From: Gari tellinella
Taxonomy: Eukaryota; Mollusca; Bivalvia; Cardiida; Psammobiidae
Direction: 5' to 3'
DNA: 64,000 nucleotides
Assembly: GCA_922989275.2 (NCBI GenBank)
Contig: OV277870.1
Span: 36,948,356 to 37,012,355 of the forward strand
In this document: positions 10,530 through 22,051 of the stretch, piece after piece
Layout of the letters: every line of letters begins with the position of its first letter
Position numbering within the stretch: the first letter of the stretch is position 1
The notes under the pieces: generated by a model
What the model was told of the DNA's origin: nothing
Database searches by the model: none
What the model saw: the letters and a program-made list of their open reading frames with translations, nothing else
Translations under genes and position numbers: made by a program

Positions 10530-11402
10530 GGGTTGAAGTGTCAGTGTTACATATTGTGTAACCGCTGTCGGTACAGATTGTCACATTGAAAGTTTGACCA
10601 GTGAACATCAGGAAAGCTTGATAGTTTTATAGCTGAACAAATTGTACTTAAATGCCTCGGGCTGTCTACTCAAGTTTCAGTTTTACATTTAAAGGTACTT
10701 ACACAAATTAAATTTCCTGTAAAATGTACATGAAGTTATTTAATAAGAAGAAATGAACTGTTTTCCTTGAAATGCTGGAAATTTATAGTACATTAAAACA
10801 TCTCCATCATTAATTTGAAGACTAAACACTTTTGTAAGGATAGGTTGAAACTTATAAATCAGGAATATTTACATTCACACCTTTTAATTCCATTGAAAAA
10901 ATTGATGTTTAATTCGTAAATACGCAATTATTCTAGAGGGCGGGACTTGTGGATATCTTCGCAGAGGAGGCGGGGATTATGGATCTGCTCTCCACAAATC
11001 ATTTTGTTGTGTTGCTTCAGTATTTGTGGTTATGGCTGTTCCTTTCAGGGTACACATTATTAATGTTAACAACATCTAATACGGATTAAACATGCATGCA
11101 TACTAATAAAATGTTCATTTAATATTAGAAATTACAGCAAATATAATGTAAATATAAGAAATTAACTGATTTTTTCCGGCGTTTAAGCAAAATAAACGAC
11201 AGAAAATGATCAGCAAATTTCTTAATTAAAGTAAAGCAGAAAGCTCTTTCATGAGCTTTCTGCAGCCTGTTCTAATTTCGTAAAACATACTGAATATAGA
11301 AGGTCTATAAGAGGGGTTTTACTATATTTTACATTATGATCATAACATCATATAGCTAAAGACGACTTTTCTTAGTGTAGAAATAATTATTACGTAGAAG
11401 TG
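10530..11402. other. No gene; one worn hairpin
   Basis: AT-rich DNA without a coding signal. Two GC-box-like motifs (GGGCGGG, GGCGGGG) occur at about 10938-10975. A broken alpha/E-type hairpin lies at 11230-11265. Confidence 0.45.
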
Positions 11403-11616
11403 TTAACCCTTAGCCTGCCACTCACGACTATAGCTCCATATGCAAACAGCTTGGATCTGGATGAGACGCCGAGTAACTCGGCATCTCATCCAGATCCAAG
11501 CTGTTTGACACTCGGACAACATTTTCAGCAATTTTGAGCAACTTTGAAGCACTTTGAAACTTGAAGCAGACGAGAAATATAGCAGACGACAATTTATTTG
11601 GCGGGCTAAGGGTTAA
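11403..11616 (+). mobile_element. Family B2 element (TTAA, gamma core)
   Basis: TTAACCCTTAGCCTGCC and GGCGGGCTAAGGGTTAA are nearly perfect terminal inverted repeats. The hairpin is CAAACAGCTTGGATCTGGAT..GCCGAG-TAA-CTCGGC. The right arm carries GCAGACGACAAT as in family B. Confidence 0.88.
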
Positions 11617-11931
11617 AAGTGATACATGGGTTAAATCAAGAAGAAAGTAAATCAGATTCTAAGCTCACCGTCGCTTAAAATTGTACTTCAATACAAGATA
11701 GATTGTGTATCAAAATCCAAGCGTATTAAAAAGTTCAATATTTCTGCCTTTACCTTTAAAGTTTTTTTAATGTTGATATATTTGATGAATGTTAACTTAT
11801 GAACCTGTAAAAGATAAAACAGTTTTAATTAGACGTTGGTAGAGAGGGAGATAAAGTATGGATTATCAGACAGGATGCAGGTTTGTACACCATTAGAACT
11901 AAAACATTTAACCTGCCAAGAAATACTCAAT

Positions 11932-12139
11932 GCTTTCAACACCATGGATCTGTTTTAAAATATACTCATTACATTTTCAAATAGTATAGGAGCCCTCTAA
12001 TCTGGGTCTACACTGTTTGCTAAGTATCTTATTCATCAACCAAAAATTCCAAGTAGGCTGGTTCATGTTTTGGTACCTAGAATGATCCACAAGGGAACCT
12101 AATCACCCACAAGAGTTACTTTGCTAAGTGTTGAAGGAG
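11932..12139 (+). mobile_element. Family D element, core deleted
   Basis: CTTTCAACACCATGG to AAGTGTTGAAGGAG. Only the right part of the beta core survives. Confidence 0.7.
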
Positions 12140-12361
12140 TTATCCCTTTCCCCACTATGGGGGACTATAATTATAGTCATTATTGCAAACAGTTTGGACT
12201 CAAATCAGATGCCATGTAAAGCGGCATCTGATCAGGATCTAGTCTGTTTGGCAATCGTTTTGATATGTCTACAGTCATTTTGCCTTAAATCTTGCTTTGA
12301 ACCAACAGTTTGGATATTGATCAGGTCCCACATGATGATAATATAGAAGTGAAAGGGCTAA
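12140..12361 (+). mobile_element. B-like TTAA element, gamma core
   Basis: TTATCCCTTTCCCC to GTGAAAGGGCTAA. Core CAAACAGTTTGGACTCAAAT..CCATGTAAAGCGG. It directly abuts the D copy on its left. Confidence 0.6.
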
Positions 12362-12447
12362 AGCAGATGGAGCTTCTGATTTGAGTCTACACTGTTTGCA
12401 AATGATGTATATACTATAAGGTTCAATGCACTATAAAGTTTACTTTA

Positions 12448-12652
12448 CAGTAAGACCTCTCTATTACGACCAATAAAACGGAGGTTAATTGATTGTTTAA
12501 AAGACAGGTGATAGCTTAAAGCAAGGTGACAGTAAAACAGAAAGCTCCTGTAGGAGCTTTCTGTTTAACTGTCACCATACTTTAAGCATTCACCTGTCTT
12601 AAACACCTAATAATTAACACAATTTAGTGGTCGTAATAGAGAGGTTTAACTT
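12448..12652. mobile_element. Family E element (TA, alpha-like core)
   Basis: CAGTAAGACCTCTCTATTACG to CGTAATAGAGAGGTTTAAC. The core CTTAAAGCAAGGTGACAG.. pairs with its complement around apex AGCTCC-TGTA-GGAGCT. Confidence 0.85.
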
Positions 12653-12955
12653 TAACTCTATCTCAGTAAAACATTGTTGATATATTTTAGCCAGTTTGTC
12701 TAAAACCCTCAAGAAAAAGTAAACACAAATATTGATCGGTGTTTAACAAATTTTTTGTGTCACCGTCATAATCAAGATATTTCTGAAATATGTAAATTAG
12801 ATTTATTTCAAATGTATGAAATTACAGCTAATTCGATAATTGATTTGATCAATTCAAAATCAGAAATGCTATTTTGTCAGATGAGCTATTTTACATGATC
12901 GAACAACAAAACATGTGCTAAACAGCCACTCAGAATGGAATGAAATTACTGTCTT

Positions 12956-13058
12956 CAAGACAGGTGGTTGCTTAATGCAGAAATTAAAGTAATGCAGAAA
13001 GCACCTCAGGAGCTTTCCGCATTACTTTTGTTCTTCATGAAAAAACTTCCTGTCTTTA
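12956..13058. mobile_element. Family I hairpin
   Basis: AAGACAGGTGGTTGCTTAATG.. AAAGTAATGCAGAAAGC pairs with GCTTTCCGCATTACTTT..CTTCCTGTCTT. Ends outside the hairpin are not defined. Confidence 0.65.
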
Positions 13059-13444
13059 TATTTTTGATTTGTTCATTGATTGGCCGATTTACATAAGATT
13101 GACTGTAAAATGTGATTATTAAATCATGCGCTTTCAAATGGTAATTGCTAGCAGGTCATGATTCCTTCTGTATAGGGGTTATATTGCTGACTGTAAAGTT
13201 GTTGTATGCAAAGAATTTCAAGTTTAATTTTTAAGTACATCAACTTTTCTGGTCCTTTGGAATCATTGATTTCAGCGCATTTACAGTTGAAAGTTGAATT
13301 CCGCTTAAGCTGGTGCTAGGGGGCGTGAGCACTGTTGCATATTTAAGTATTGCTCATGAACAGACTCAATTAAACCGAGTCTGCAATTTTCAGTATTTGC
13401 TTTGTTTTCTGTGCTTTCAAAGGATCTCCCCTTATTTAGATTAT

Positions 13445-13692
13445 TTAACCCATTATCCCATAAATACGCATTTTTACACCTGTTATATAGTCCTCCACTA
13501 AAGAAAATATATCCACTTTATGCAGTCGTGAATATGTACCAAAAGAAAAAAGTTCAGTATTCTGGCAGATATTACCTTAAAGCTGGCTGAAATTAAAGCA
13601 GAATGCGCCTAAAGGCGCATTCTGCTTTAATTTCAACCTGCTTTAAAAGGTCACCTTTTTTCATAACTATAATAAGGCTATGGGATATAAGA
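13445..13692. mobile_element. Family A element, right end eroded
   Basis: TTAACCCATTATCCC start. Alpha apex GCGCC-TAAA-GGCGC with both arms changed to GAAATTAAAG / CTTTAATTTC, a paired variant. Confidence 0.8.
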
Positions 13693-13697
13693 GTGTC

Positions 13698-13768
13698 AAA
13701 ACAGTTTGGATCCAGATCAGGCAGCATGTAGCTTGGCATCTGATCTGGATCCAAACTGTCTACAAACC
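13698..13768. repeat. Gamma hairpin without clear element ends
   Basis: AAACAGTTTGGATCCAGATCA and GATCTGGATCCAAACTGT arms around a CATGTAGCTTGG centre. Confidence 0.7.
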
Positions 13769-14099
13769 CCCAGTCAATGTGTGTCAAGCTAAATAGGGTC
13801 AAGGTTAAGTCTTGTGAGCTCTCAAAAGGGTGTTAGGCTATGATAAATTATTTGGTCTTGATTTCAGGTGTGTAATTGAATTTTAATGGTTTTCAAGTAA
13901 ATGTTTAGCATTATTATAAGATCTTCAAAGCAAATTGAGTTTTTGCAATTTGATACCAGTTTATTAGCTGTTACGCTGTCCCAATTATAAGACACTTTTG
14001 TATCGGCAAATTGAAAATTCATGTTACATTGAGTAAGTTAATTACCTGCAAACTTTAAAACCCAAACAGTGATGGAACCAGACACATTCTGGTACATCC

Positions 14100-14171
14100 T
14101 TTGCAAACAGTGTAGACCCTGATCAGAGGGCTCCTGCAGGAGCCCTCTGATCAGGGTCTACACTGTTTGAT
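14100..14171. repeat. Perfect beta hairpin
   Basis: The arms pair perfectly around apex GGCTCC-TGCA-GGAGCC. Flanks do not match families C or D. It is followed to about 14690 by unique AT-rich DNA. Confidence 0.85.
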
Positions 14172-14679
14172 ATACCTTTAAATAGTGTTGGTACAAACTC
14201 ATTAAGAGTCAATGTAAAGTAGTTTATTTATCAGAAAATAGAAGAGACTGGACAATTAAAAATTTAGCACAATAAGGGTTCTATGCTGTCCAATATATAC
14301 AGCTGACATGCTCCGGGGCTATTTTTATTTAAACATTAAAAAAAAATTGTAAACAAGTTTGACACAGATCAGGCAAGTTTTAATATTTAAAAAGATACTT
14401 GTTTTAGATATCTGTCAAATTGATTGTGAGACAACAATTGAACAGATCTCAGAAAATAAAAAATGTGTTTGCAATGTTTGTCATTTTGCAAAATAAAAAA
14501 CACACCAAAAAACTACAAAAACAATAAAACTCACATTTCAATTTCTTACTTTTAGAATTATATATTTGCCCTTGGATGCATGCCTCAAGAGTTTTCTCAT
14601 TAAATTTTAATAATGACGATGGTTTTCATCAAACTTTATTTGAACTATTACACACATTTATGTACACCATCCTATTGAA

Positions 14680-14878
14680 GACACTTTAAGAAGACCTCAT
14701 TTACAGTGTTTACGACAAACAGATGGCAGGTTAAAGTAGGATGAAAGTAAAGCAGAAAGCTCCTCTAGGAGCTTTCTGCTTTACTTTCATCCTGCTTTAA
14801 GTATCAATGACCTGCCTTTATAACACTGAGAACAAGATCCTCTTTGTGAGGTTTAACTGTATTGTTGTTTGTGTTCCC
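14680..14878. mobile_element. E-like element with an intermediate core
   Basis: The hairpin AAAGTAGGATGAAAGTAAAG..AGCTCC-TCTA-GGAGCT combines the alpha stem of family A with the AGCTCC apex of family E. The right end reads TGAGGTTTAACTGTA. The left end is poorly defined. Confidence 0.65.
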
Positions 14879-15119
14879 CTGTTCGAGCATGAAATAAGTC
14901 CATGAAAGAGAACATATTTGTTTACAGTAGAATAATGGAGGCATTCTATTGTAAGATTTAAACTTCAAAGTACAAGATTAGATGAGCATACCCCAGTACT
15001 GTCTGATAGGTTACCCAGCTTAACCCTAACTATGCAAATATTAATTTTCATCTTCTAAATAATGACAGATTGACTCTGAATGACATGTTTTTGTCAGAAA
15101 AAGTTTGCAGATTTATAGT

Positions 15120-15200
15120 TACAAGGCAGATGTACCCTGATCATAGAGGTCTAGTAGGAGCCTTCTGATCTGAATCTACACTGTTTGCAAGTGATGTAAT
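15120..15200. repeat. Worn beta hairpin
   Basis: TACCCTGATCATAGAGG.. pairs imperfectly with CCTTCTGATCTGAATCTACAC. Confidence 0.5.
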
Positions 15201-15334
15201 ACTCGTTTCTGGCACAGAAAGGGTTAGCCCTCATCCTGTTACAGCATGGGATTTGTTCAAAACTGTCTACAAATTGTTTTCTGTAATCTCTTTGTAAACT
15301 AAATTTTTACAATTTTACCTTGCATTAATTGCCA

Positions 15335-15800
15335 CAATTGGTAGTTCAGGTTGCTGGTTATCACAGGATATACTATATCTAATAGAAAACCAATTGGTAG
15401 ATCAGGCTGTTAGTTATCACAGGATATACTATATCTAATAGACAACCAATTGGTAGATGATCAGGCTGTTAGTTATCACAGGATATACTATATCTAATGG
15501 ACAACCAATTGGTAGATCAGGCTGTTGGTTATCACAGGATAGACAACCAATTGGTAGATCAGGCTGTTGGTTATCACAGGATAGACAACCAATTGGTAGA
15601 TCAGGCTGTTGGTTATCACAGGATATACTATATCTAATAGACAACCAATTGGTAGATCAGGCTGTTGGTTATCACAGGATATACTATATCTAATAGACAA
15701 TCAATTGGTAGCTCAGGCTGTTGGTTATCACAGGATATACTATATCTAATAAACAACCAATTGGTAGATCAGGTTGTTGGTTATCACAGGATAACTATAT
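15335..15800. repeat. Minisatellite, nine units of about 55 or 41 bp
   Basis: Each unit contains CAATTGGTAGATCAGGCTG and GGTTATCACAGGATA. Most units add TACTATATCTAATAGACAAC. Two central units (about 15543-15625) lack that segment and are shorter. Open frames across it are only by-products of the repeat. Confidence 0.92.
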
Positions 15801-15947
15801 CTACAGATTATAGAAAGAAAATTCAACCATATATTTCAGCAGTCTACATTTTAAGTATAGATAAAATAGCTGATAATTAGAAATGACATAATAATAATCA
15901 TACATGCATGTATTAGGCATAAGTGAAAATTCATATGCAAAGACATA

Positions 15948-16168
15948 CAGTAAAACCTCTCTATTACGACCACTATAAATAGAAGGCCATTTGGTTGCAT
16001 AAAAGACGCTCAGGTGACAGCTTGAAGCACTGGTGGCAATAAAACAGAAAGCTCCTGTAGGAGCTTTCTGTTTTACTATCACCTTGCTTTAAGCAGTCAC
16101 CTGTCCTAAATACTTAATTATTTGGTCGTAATTTACACAATTTTGTGGTCGTAATAGAGAGCTTTTAT
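15948..16168. mobile_element. Family E element
   Basis: TA, then CAGTAAAACCTCTCTATTACG to CGTAATAGAGAGCTTTTA. Apex AGCTCC-TGTA-GGAGCT. GGTCGTAATT appears twice near the right end. Confidence 0.8.
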
Positions 16169-16517
16169 TTAATTTCGTAAAAATCCAGGGTGCTAGAGAT
16201 AAAATGAGCATTTTGAGGCCATTAGTTTCAACCATGATAGCGAAGAGTATACTCGTGAAAACCATGTAGACCTCTAAAGACAGGTCACAGTAGCTAGTGC
16301 AGAAGAAAATTGTTTCACCAAAAACTGTCTAAATTTGAGAATTTTGCATAACTGTAATTGCTCATTAAGCTGCCACCTGTCAAAATGTCTTCACATGTAC
16401 ATGTAAGTTGAACAGTCACTGAACACAAGCTTAATTGTACTGCAAATGACAGTCAAATTTGTAGTTCAAAAGCCAGTCATTAAAGAATACTGTCTAAAGA
16501 TATGTGTAGTTGATTAC

Positions 16518-16767
16518 TTAAACCTTTGAACCCTAGTCCCGCATATAGGCATCCTTTTCAAACAGTATACATGTGAAAAGTGCATTGTCCTATGCAAACA
16601 GTGAATACCCAGATCAGAGGGTTCCGTAAGGAGCCCTCTGATCTGGGTATTCACTGTTTGTCATAATGCAAAACATTGACAAATAATACCCTTAAAAGTC
16701 AGAAATGGACTAGACTAAAACGGAAACTGGGATTGTCCATTTGAAGTTTTAGGGAGGAAAGAGTTAA
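16518..16767 (-). mobile_element. Family C element, reverse orientation
   Basis: TTAAACCTTTGAACCCTAG to AGGGAGGAAAGAGTTAA. The stem reads GAATACCCAGATC/GATCTGGGTATTC, a paired change from the usual GAAGACCC. It shares its right TTAA with the next element. Confidence 0.9.
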
Positions 16768-17003
16768 ACCATTACCTAATAGATACACCTTTGTAACCTT
16801 TAATTTATTCCACCACTAAAGAAAATAATTTCACTTTATATATTTGTGAATAGGTTTATTAAGCTTTAAGCTTCAATCTACTAGGATATAGAAAATACTG
16901 CATATGGTGCATGTTTATGACTGTATTAAATTGGCACTCTTTTCTTTAAGTGGAGGAATAAACTAGATGCGTAAAAATGCGTATTTATGGGTTAATGGGT
17001 TAA
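16764..17003. mobile_element. Family A element lacking most of its core
   Basis: Starts at the shared TTAA and ends GGGTTAATGGGTTAA. The alpha hairpin is replaced by AAGCTTTAAGCTT. Confidence 0.75.
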
Positions 17004-17061
17004 AACAGGCTAAAAGTAATGCAGAATGCTCGTTAATATTGCTGGACCCTAATATATACAG

Positions 17062-17135
17062 CCTTTGAAAACAGTATGGACCCAGATCAGAGTGGAGCCC
17101 TCTGATCTGGGTCTGCACTATTTGTCATACTGTTT
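17062..17135. repeat. Beta hairpin, apex shortened
   Basis: AAACAGTATGGACCCAGATC and GATCTGGGTCTGCACT arms around AGAGTGGAGCCCTCT. Confidence 0.6.
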
Positions 17136-17274
17136 ATAAGTATCCCTAAAGAGTCAATTTAAAGTGTCATTTGTCAGGAATTAGATTAGTTTATTTGAAT
17201 ATCCAGCATTGTAAGGGTTAATGACTTTTATATAGGGCAGAATAATGACTACTTGTGCACTTTCTATTTACCCT

Positions 17275-17395
17275 TTTCCTGCTAGTAGCATTTGTTGCTA
17301 AAGTTGTTTTGAAAACAGTGAAGACCCAGATCAGACAGCTCCAAAAGGAGCTGTCGGATCTGGAACTACACTTCTGTCTGACACTAGTGTTCACT
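17275..17395. mobile_element. C/D-like fragment with changed hairpin
   Basis: CAGTGAAGACCCAGATCAGA..CAGCTCC-AAAA-GGAGCTG. The beta stem has changed on both arms (GGGCTCC to CAGCTCC). Confidence 0.55.
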
Positions 17396-17475
17396 ATTTC
17401 CTAGGGAATTATTTCTAACTATATCATTAGCCAATGTCATTTGCTCAGATTGTAGATGTTATACATATGGATATT

Positions 17476-17664
17476 TGAACCCCTTACCCCATAGCCTGTC
17501 TCTAGTTTTCAAGACTGATGAGCACTTAAAGCAGGTTGAAAGTAAAGCACATTCTGCTATCCTTACAGCCTGCTTTAACCTACCATCTACATGGATAAAG
17601 AAAACATTTCTTAAGGTACTCATTCCTGTCTGTATAAACTATTTTCTGGAGTGGAGGAATAAAT
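17476..17664. mobile_element. Family A element, shortened
   Basis: CCCCTTACCCCATAGCC start, collapsed alpha core, GTGGAGGAATAAATGAACC end, directly beside another copy. Confidence 0.7.
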
Positions 17665-17917
17665 GAACCCATTACCCCATAGCCTGATTCAAGTTCTTTG
17701 AAGATATGCGACCAATTAAAGCAGGTTGAAAGAAAAGCAGAATGCGCCTTAAGGCGCATTCTGCTTTACTTTATGCCTGCTTTAAGCTATTATCTGCTGG
17801 AATATAGAAAATATTTCTTATAATTTTCATTTGTGACAGTATAAATTAGAACTATTTTCTTTATTAGAGGAATAAATCAAAGGCATTAAAAGGTGTATTT
17901 ATGGGTTAATGGGTTAA
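17665..17917. mobile_element. Family A element
   Basis: AACCCATTACCCCATAGCC to GGGTTAATGGGTTAA with apex GCGCC-TTAA-GGCGC. Confidence 0.85.
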
Positions 17918-18010
17918 AGGTCTTAAACGTGGGTATCTAAGGAGTGGAGGGTTAATTCAGGAGGAGAAGGGTTAATAACCATGCAGTATCTGTACACAAG
18001 CTGGACTATA

Positions 18011-18367
18011 CAGTTCTCCCTCCCTACAACTACAACAGTTCCCTCCTGACAACAAGGCTTACTGCTGGTCCCCAAAACAAGGCAATTATTTCTAACCCTT
18101 TCACTGCTGCAATAACGTCTGCTTAAAATTGCCGTCTGATTTTTTTTTCTCAAAACTACATATAAGTGGACATTTTGACAGAAGAAATATAATGACGAGT
18201 GACAAACAGCTTGAATCCAGATCAGACGCCGCGTTATGCAGCGTCTGGTCTGGATTCAAGCTGTTTTCAAATGTAAGCTAAGTCTTAATTTCCCCTCCCT
18301 CCTTTCGAACAAGACACACAGTGTTAAATTTTCTCCCATTTTGTGTTGTTGTAGGGAGGGAGCACTG
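18011..18367. mobile_element. Family G element (TA, gamma-like core)
   Basis: TA flanks CAGTTCTCCCTCCCTACAAC and GTTGTAGGGAGGGAGCACTG. Inside is a gamma-type hairpin (CAAACAGCTTGAATCCAGAT) and GTCTGCTTAAAATTGCCGTC, which resembles the CAGACGACAATT arm of family B. Confidence 0.88.
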
Positions 18368-18636
18368 TACTATAAATTAGTTCTGCCTGATCAGAGGTCA
18401 TTATAGTAATTTCATGACTTGTTATATAGGGCCCTCAGTATTTGACAGGTGTTCATCGATGTGGTAACAAATTGCCCACCGAGGATGTCTTACTTATATA
18501 GCCTCACTGGTTTGATTGCAATGTTTACATTCAGCCAGAAATCTGTGTAATGTAAGAGGAGGATTTTTTAAGTGACCAAGAAGGATTCGTATAGTAAGGA
18601 AATAAAATAATTTAAACACATGAACAAGTAAATAAT

Positions 18637-18866
18637 TTAACTCTTACAATGCTAGCTGCGGATATATGCGCCACAGTGATTACCTTTGCAAACAGTTTGG
18701 ATCCTGATGAGACGCCACATAATGTGGCGTCTCATCAGGATTCAAACTGTTTGGCACTCTGTTCCTGTTTTTGAAAAGAAATTTAGGGGAAGAAACAACA
18801 TTTTGCAAACGGTTTCAGACGACAATTTTTGCAGACGGAAAAATTACCCAGCATGCAAAGAGTTAA
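18637..18866 (+). mobile_element. Family B element
   Basis: TTAACTCTTACAATGCTAG to AGCATGCAAAGAGTTAA. Gamma apex GACGCC-ACATAATGT-GGCGTC, fully paired. Confidence 0.9.
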
Positions 18867-18979
18867 ACACAAGTCATGAACAAATTATTGTTGGCTTCTG
18901 TAAAATAATGTTGTCTGCATAAACTCTGAAGTTGTTTTAGTATTGTTTATATCAACTGGATACAGGATTCAAGAAACAA

Positions 18980-19044
18980 AGAGTTTGGATATTGATCAGG
19001 TCCCACATTACATGGGGGCCTGATCTGGATCCAAACTTTTTGCA
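18980..19044. repeat. Gamma-like hairpin
   Basis: AGAGTTTGGATATTGATCAG and CTGATCTGGATCCAAACTTT around CCCACATTACATGGGGG. Confidence 0.6.
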
Positions 19045-19052
19045 TAGGTCAA

Positions 19053-19208
19053 AACAGAGCTCCAGAGGGGAGTATTTCAAAATCTTAAATTTTCATTTTG
19101 CATTAAACCTATGGTGTGACTATATTAGTAACACTATAGGATTTGGTGCTAAAATAAGTGAGAAATGTTGGATTTGTTCATTTTTCTCCCTCTTATCTGG
19201 AGCCCTGT
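19053..19208 (+). mobile_element. Family F element, apex deleted
   Basis: CAGAGCTCCAGAGGGGAGTA to CTTATCTGGAGCCCTG. The delta apex is missing. Confidence 0.7.
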
Positions 19209-19399
19209 TAAAATATTGTTTTTGGTGTTGAATTTAAGAGTCACCAATTTTACAACATGTCTGAGGTATCTGTGATTGTATGGATAGAGTGTATGATTTT
19301 AATTGTTATAGAATATGTACAGTCAAATCAGGGTAAGGCAGTCAAGTTTGGAAAACAGAGACTTAAAAGATTAGTGTTATAATGGTTGTATTTACATTA

Positions 19400-19530
19400 A
19401 TTTTACAAACAGTGTATACCCCAATTAGAGGGCTCCTTTAGGATCTCTCTGATGTGGGTCTACACTGTTTGCATGGGACAAGTGTACTCTCTACATGTAC
19501 ACTGTTTGAAATGGACATGATGTAGACATG
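19400..19530 (+). mobile_element. C-like fragment with beta hairpin
   Basis: ACAAACAGTGTATACCCC.. and the C right-arm sequence GGACAAGTGTACTCTC. The ends are eroded. Confidence 0.6.
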
Positions 19531-19559
19531 GCAAGGAGTTCATTGGTTAAATGAGCAGT

Positions 19560-19806
19560 TTACCCTATAGCTGGTTTCTAGCAATGAAGACAAGTGACCT
19601 TTTAAAGCAGTTTGAAAGTAAAGCAGGGTGTGCCTTATTTGGCACATTCTGCTTTACTTTTAGTCTGTTTTAAGCCACCATCGGCTAGAATATAGTAAAT
19701 ATTTCTTATGATACATATTCATGATTTTATATATTGGATCTATTTTCTTCAGTGGAGGAATAAATTAAATGAGTTAAAATGCATATCAGTATGGGGTAAA
19801 GGGTTA
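19560..19806. mobile_element. Family A element
   Basis: CCCTATAGCTGGTTTCTAG to TATGGGGTAAAGGGTTA. The alpha hairpin has a TTATTT apex. Confidence 0.75.
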
Positions 19807-20145
19807 TAAGACTAGTTAGCAGTTTAAAACAAGTCAGATTGAAGTGTGCAGCAGCTTGTGTTTTGTATGTTGTCAGTGTTTAGTGTGGAATGTTAAGTGA
19901 AAATGAAGCTGGCCACGACTGGTGACATTCTGAAATAACAAACCTATTGTCCATATAGACACAAGTGGATAATTGAGCTTGGAGGACCTCTGGTAACTAC
20001 TGGGAGGGCTTGATAATAAGCTATTACAATCCTTGTAGAATTAGTGTGGACAATTTGTAATGAGTCAGGGCTACCATAAGTTGACATGAAAAATCCTAAG
20101 ATTTCCAAATTTGCATTTTTCAAGTGCGATTTTACGAATCATACC

Positions 20146-20285
20146 TTTACCCCATCGCCTGTTTCTAGTTTTGTTGACATGTGGCTGCTTAAAGCAGGCT
20201 GGAAGTAAAGCAGAATGCGCATTAAGGTGCATTCTGCTTTACTTTCAGTCTGCTTAAAGCTACCATGTACTAGAAAAAATCCGAA
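20146..20285. mobile_element. Family A element, long arm lost
   Basis: TTACCCCATCGCCTGTTTC and a near-complete alpha hairpin (apex GCGCA-TTAA-GGTGC), then unrelated sequence. Confidence 0.7.
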
Positions 20286-20451
20286 GATTTAGGAAAAATC
20301 CGGAGAAATGGCATCCCTGATGAGTTATGTGATCTATATCTACATTAGTTGTTCATGCAATAGTTGCTTTAAGCAGGCACCTGACTTAAACATAGTTTAA
20401 TATATGTGATTTGAACATATATGGCTATGGAGGAAAGTGTAATATTTAAGA

Positions 20452-20594
20452 AATAATCTATGGTCTACCGTTGTGACGGTTGGGAGTTGTGGTACGAAGG
20501 AATTGACCACGAAGGCCTGAGTGGTCAATTCCTGCGCACCACAACGACTGACCGTTGTAAAATACCGTTTCACAACGGTAGAACATAGATTATT
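20452..20594. repeat. Foldback element, 143 bp
   Basis: Terminal arms AATAATCTATGGTCTACCGT and complement. Inner arms GGAATTGACCAC/GTGGTCAATTCC and TTGTGGT/ACCACAA. The centre GAAGGCCTGA has CpG-rich surroundings. Unrelated to the alpha-delta cores. Confidence 0.8.
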
Positions 20595-20858
20595 TCGATT
20601 CTAACATGGCCAGATTTAAAGAAATTCATTAGAAAGGAAATCAAATGTTCCATACTTATTTCCTCAGCGGATGCAGTTTTTCAACCGAATAACTTTCTCC
20701 GCGGCATTACAACAATCTAACACACAACAGCTAATTCACATTTACTGATCCACAATCTGGCATAGAACAAACATTACATGAAACAAGACAGAAGAATGGG
20801 AAAATTACAGTAACATGACTCGTTAAAAGTATATGGTCTTTACGGGCTATATGAATTA

Positions 20859-22051
20859 CAGTCGAATACCGTTACCTCGAAGTTCAACGGACCGTGAAAA
20901 AATATCGACGTATCCGAAGTTCGAGCTAATGAGAGTTTCTCATTTGAGATCTGAATCGTCATATTGAAGATGCGTTATACTCGATCCTAGTGTTTATCGA
21001 CAGTTAAATGATTGGTAATTGAAAATAAATGCGTAGGCAAGTAGAATCTGACATAATCTTCAATTCTCTGACATAGTTTTTAACTTGATGAAAGTGGTCA
21101 GTATTTTTAAAAGTAGAGAATCTATACGCGTCTATTAGATATGATATGCGGCAGCGAGTAAACAATTTTAGTATTTTAATACACAAAATGGAAACACAAA
21201 CAGCGACACAAAATAATAGAGGAGATGCCAGAGACAATACACGGCTAATATTTAGAAAATATTTGGTAGATCTACCTGATTTCATCAACATAAACATCCA
21301 GCGCATGAGGTCTACACATCTCATCACACAAACACAGTGACCTGTTTACACTTCCGGTGACGCTAAACCTTAGGAAGCGTAAGTTGTTTACATGTTTAAT
21401 TTTCAAAAGGGTGTGCCCGATTTCGAAACGCCGGCGAATTATTTCGGCGTTTCAAACAGAAGCGGCGTGTTTGAACTGACTTATAATAAAAATAAATCCG
21501 AAATGAAATGTAACATTTGTTTGATCTCACTACACTTATTCGCCGTACGGCACTTTCATTCTGCACTACAGAGAATTTTGTAGTCTGATTTAAACAGCGC
21601 AGCCATAATTGACTCAGATTTGACAGAATCGTCATCGAAAATATGTACGGAAACCTCGTAACCAAAGTTATTCGGGAAATCATTAATAATATTGATACAG
21701 TGCAATTAAGATGGCATTATCTTTCGTGCAGATTGGTGCAATTTCGGACATGTTCACACATTTGGTGCTACAATCAGTCACGGTGGCCGAGAGCCATTTT
21801 CGCACCTCCATTCAATGTTTGCCGAATGTGTGATATGCGGTCACGGTGAAGCAGATATCGACGTAAGGGTGAGAAAAATTGCTATGGTTCTGAAAAATTA
21901 CATCGACGTAACCGATAATATCGACGAAACAATATCGAGCAAATGAGGGATTTACTATATAGATAAAGAAGGAATTCGCCGGGACCGGCGAAAAATATCG
22001 ACGTAAGCGGAGTATCGACGTATCCAATATCGAGGTAACGGTATTCGACTG
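20859..22051. mobile_element. Pogo-like TA element, 1193 bp, non-autonomous
   Basis: TA at 20857-20858 and 22052-22053. Terminal repeats CAGTCGAATACCGTTACCTC are perfect for 22 bp. ATATCGACGTA recurs as a subterminal motif at both ends (20909, 21855 on, 21990-22020), as in binding-site arrays of pogo/Tc1 elements. The CpG-rich interior has several 60-110-residue open frames on both strands, none recognised, and no transposase signature. Confidence 0.8.

Noticed and set aside
10930..10985. GC-box promoter
   Set aside because: Only two short GC-rich motifs with no supporting exon or CpG cluster.
15335..15800. CRISPR-like regular repeat
   Set aside because: Units are contiguous with no unique spacers, and the DNA is animal. 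It is a minisatellite.
20859..22051. Hidden first exon of kazrin in the CpG-rich element
   Set aside because: The stretch is bounded by transposon ends and no frame resembles kazrin or ends with a suitable donor in the needed phase that I can defend.
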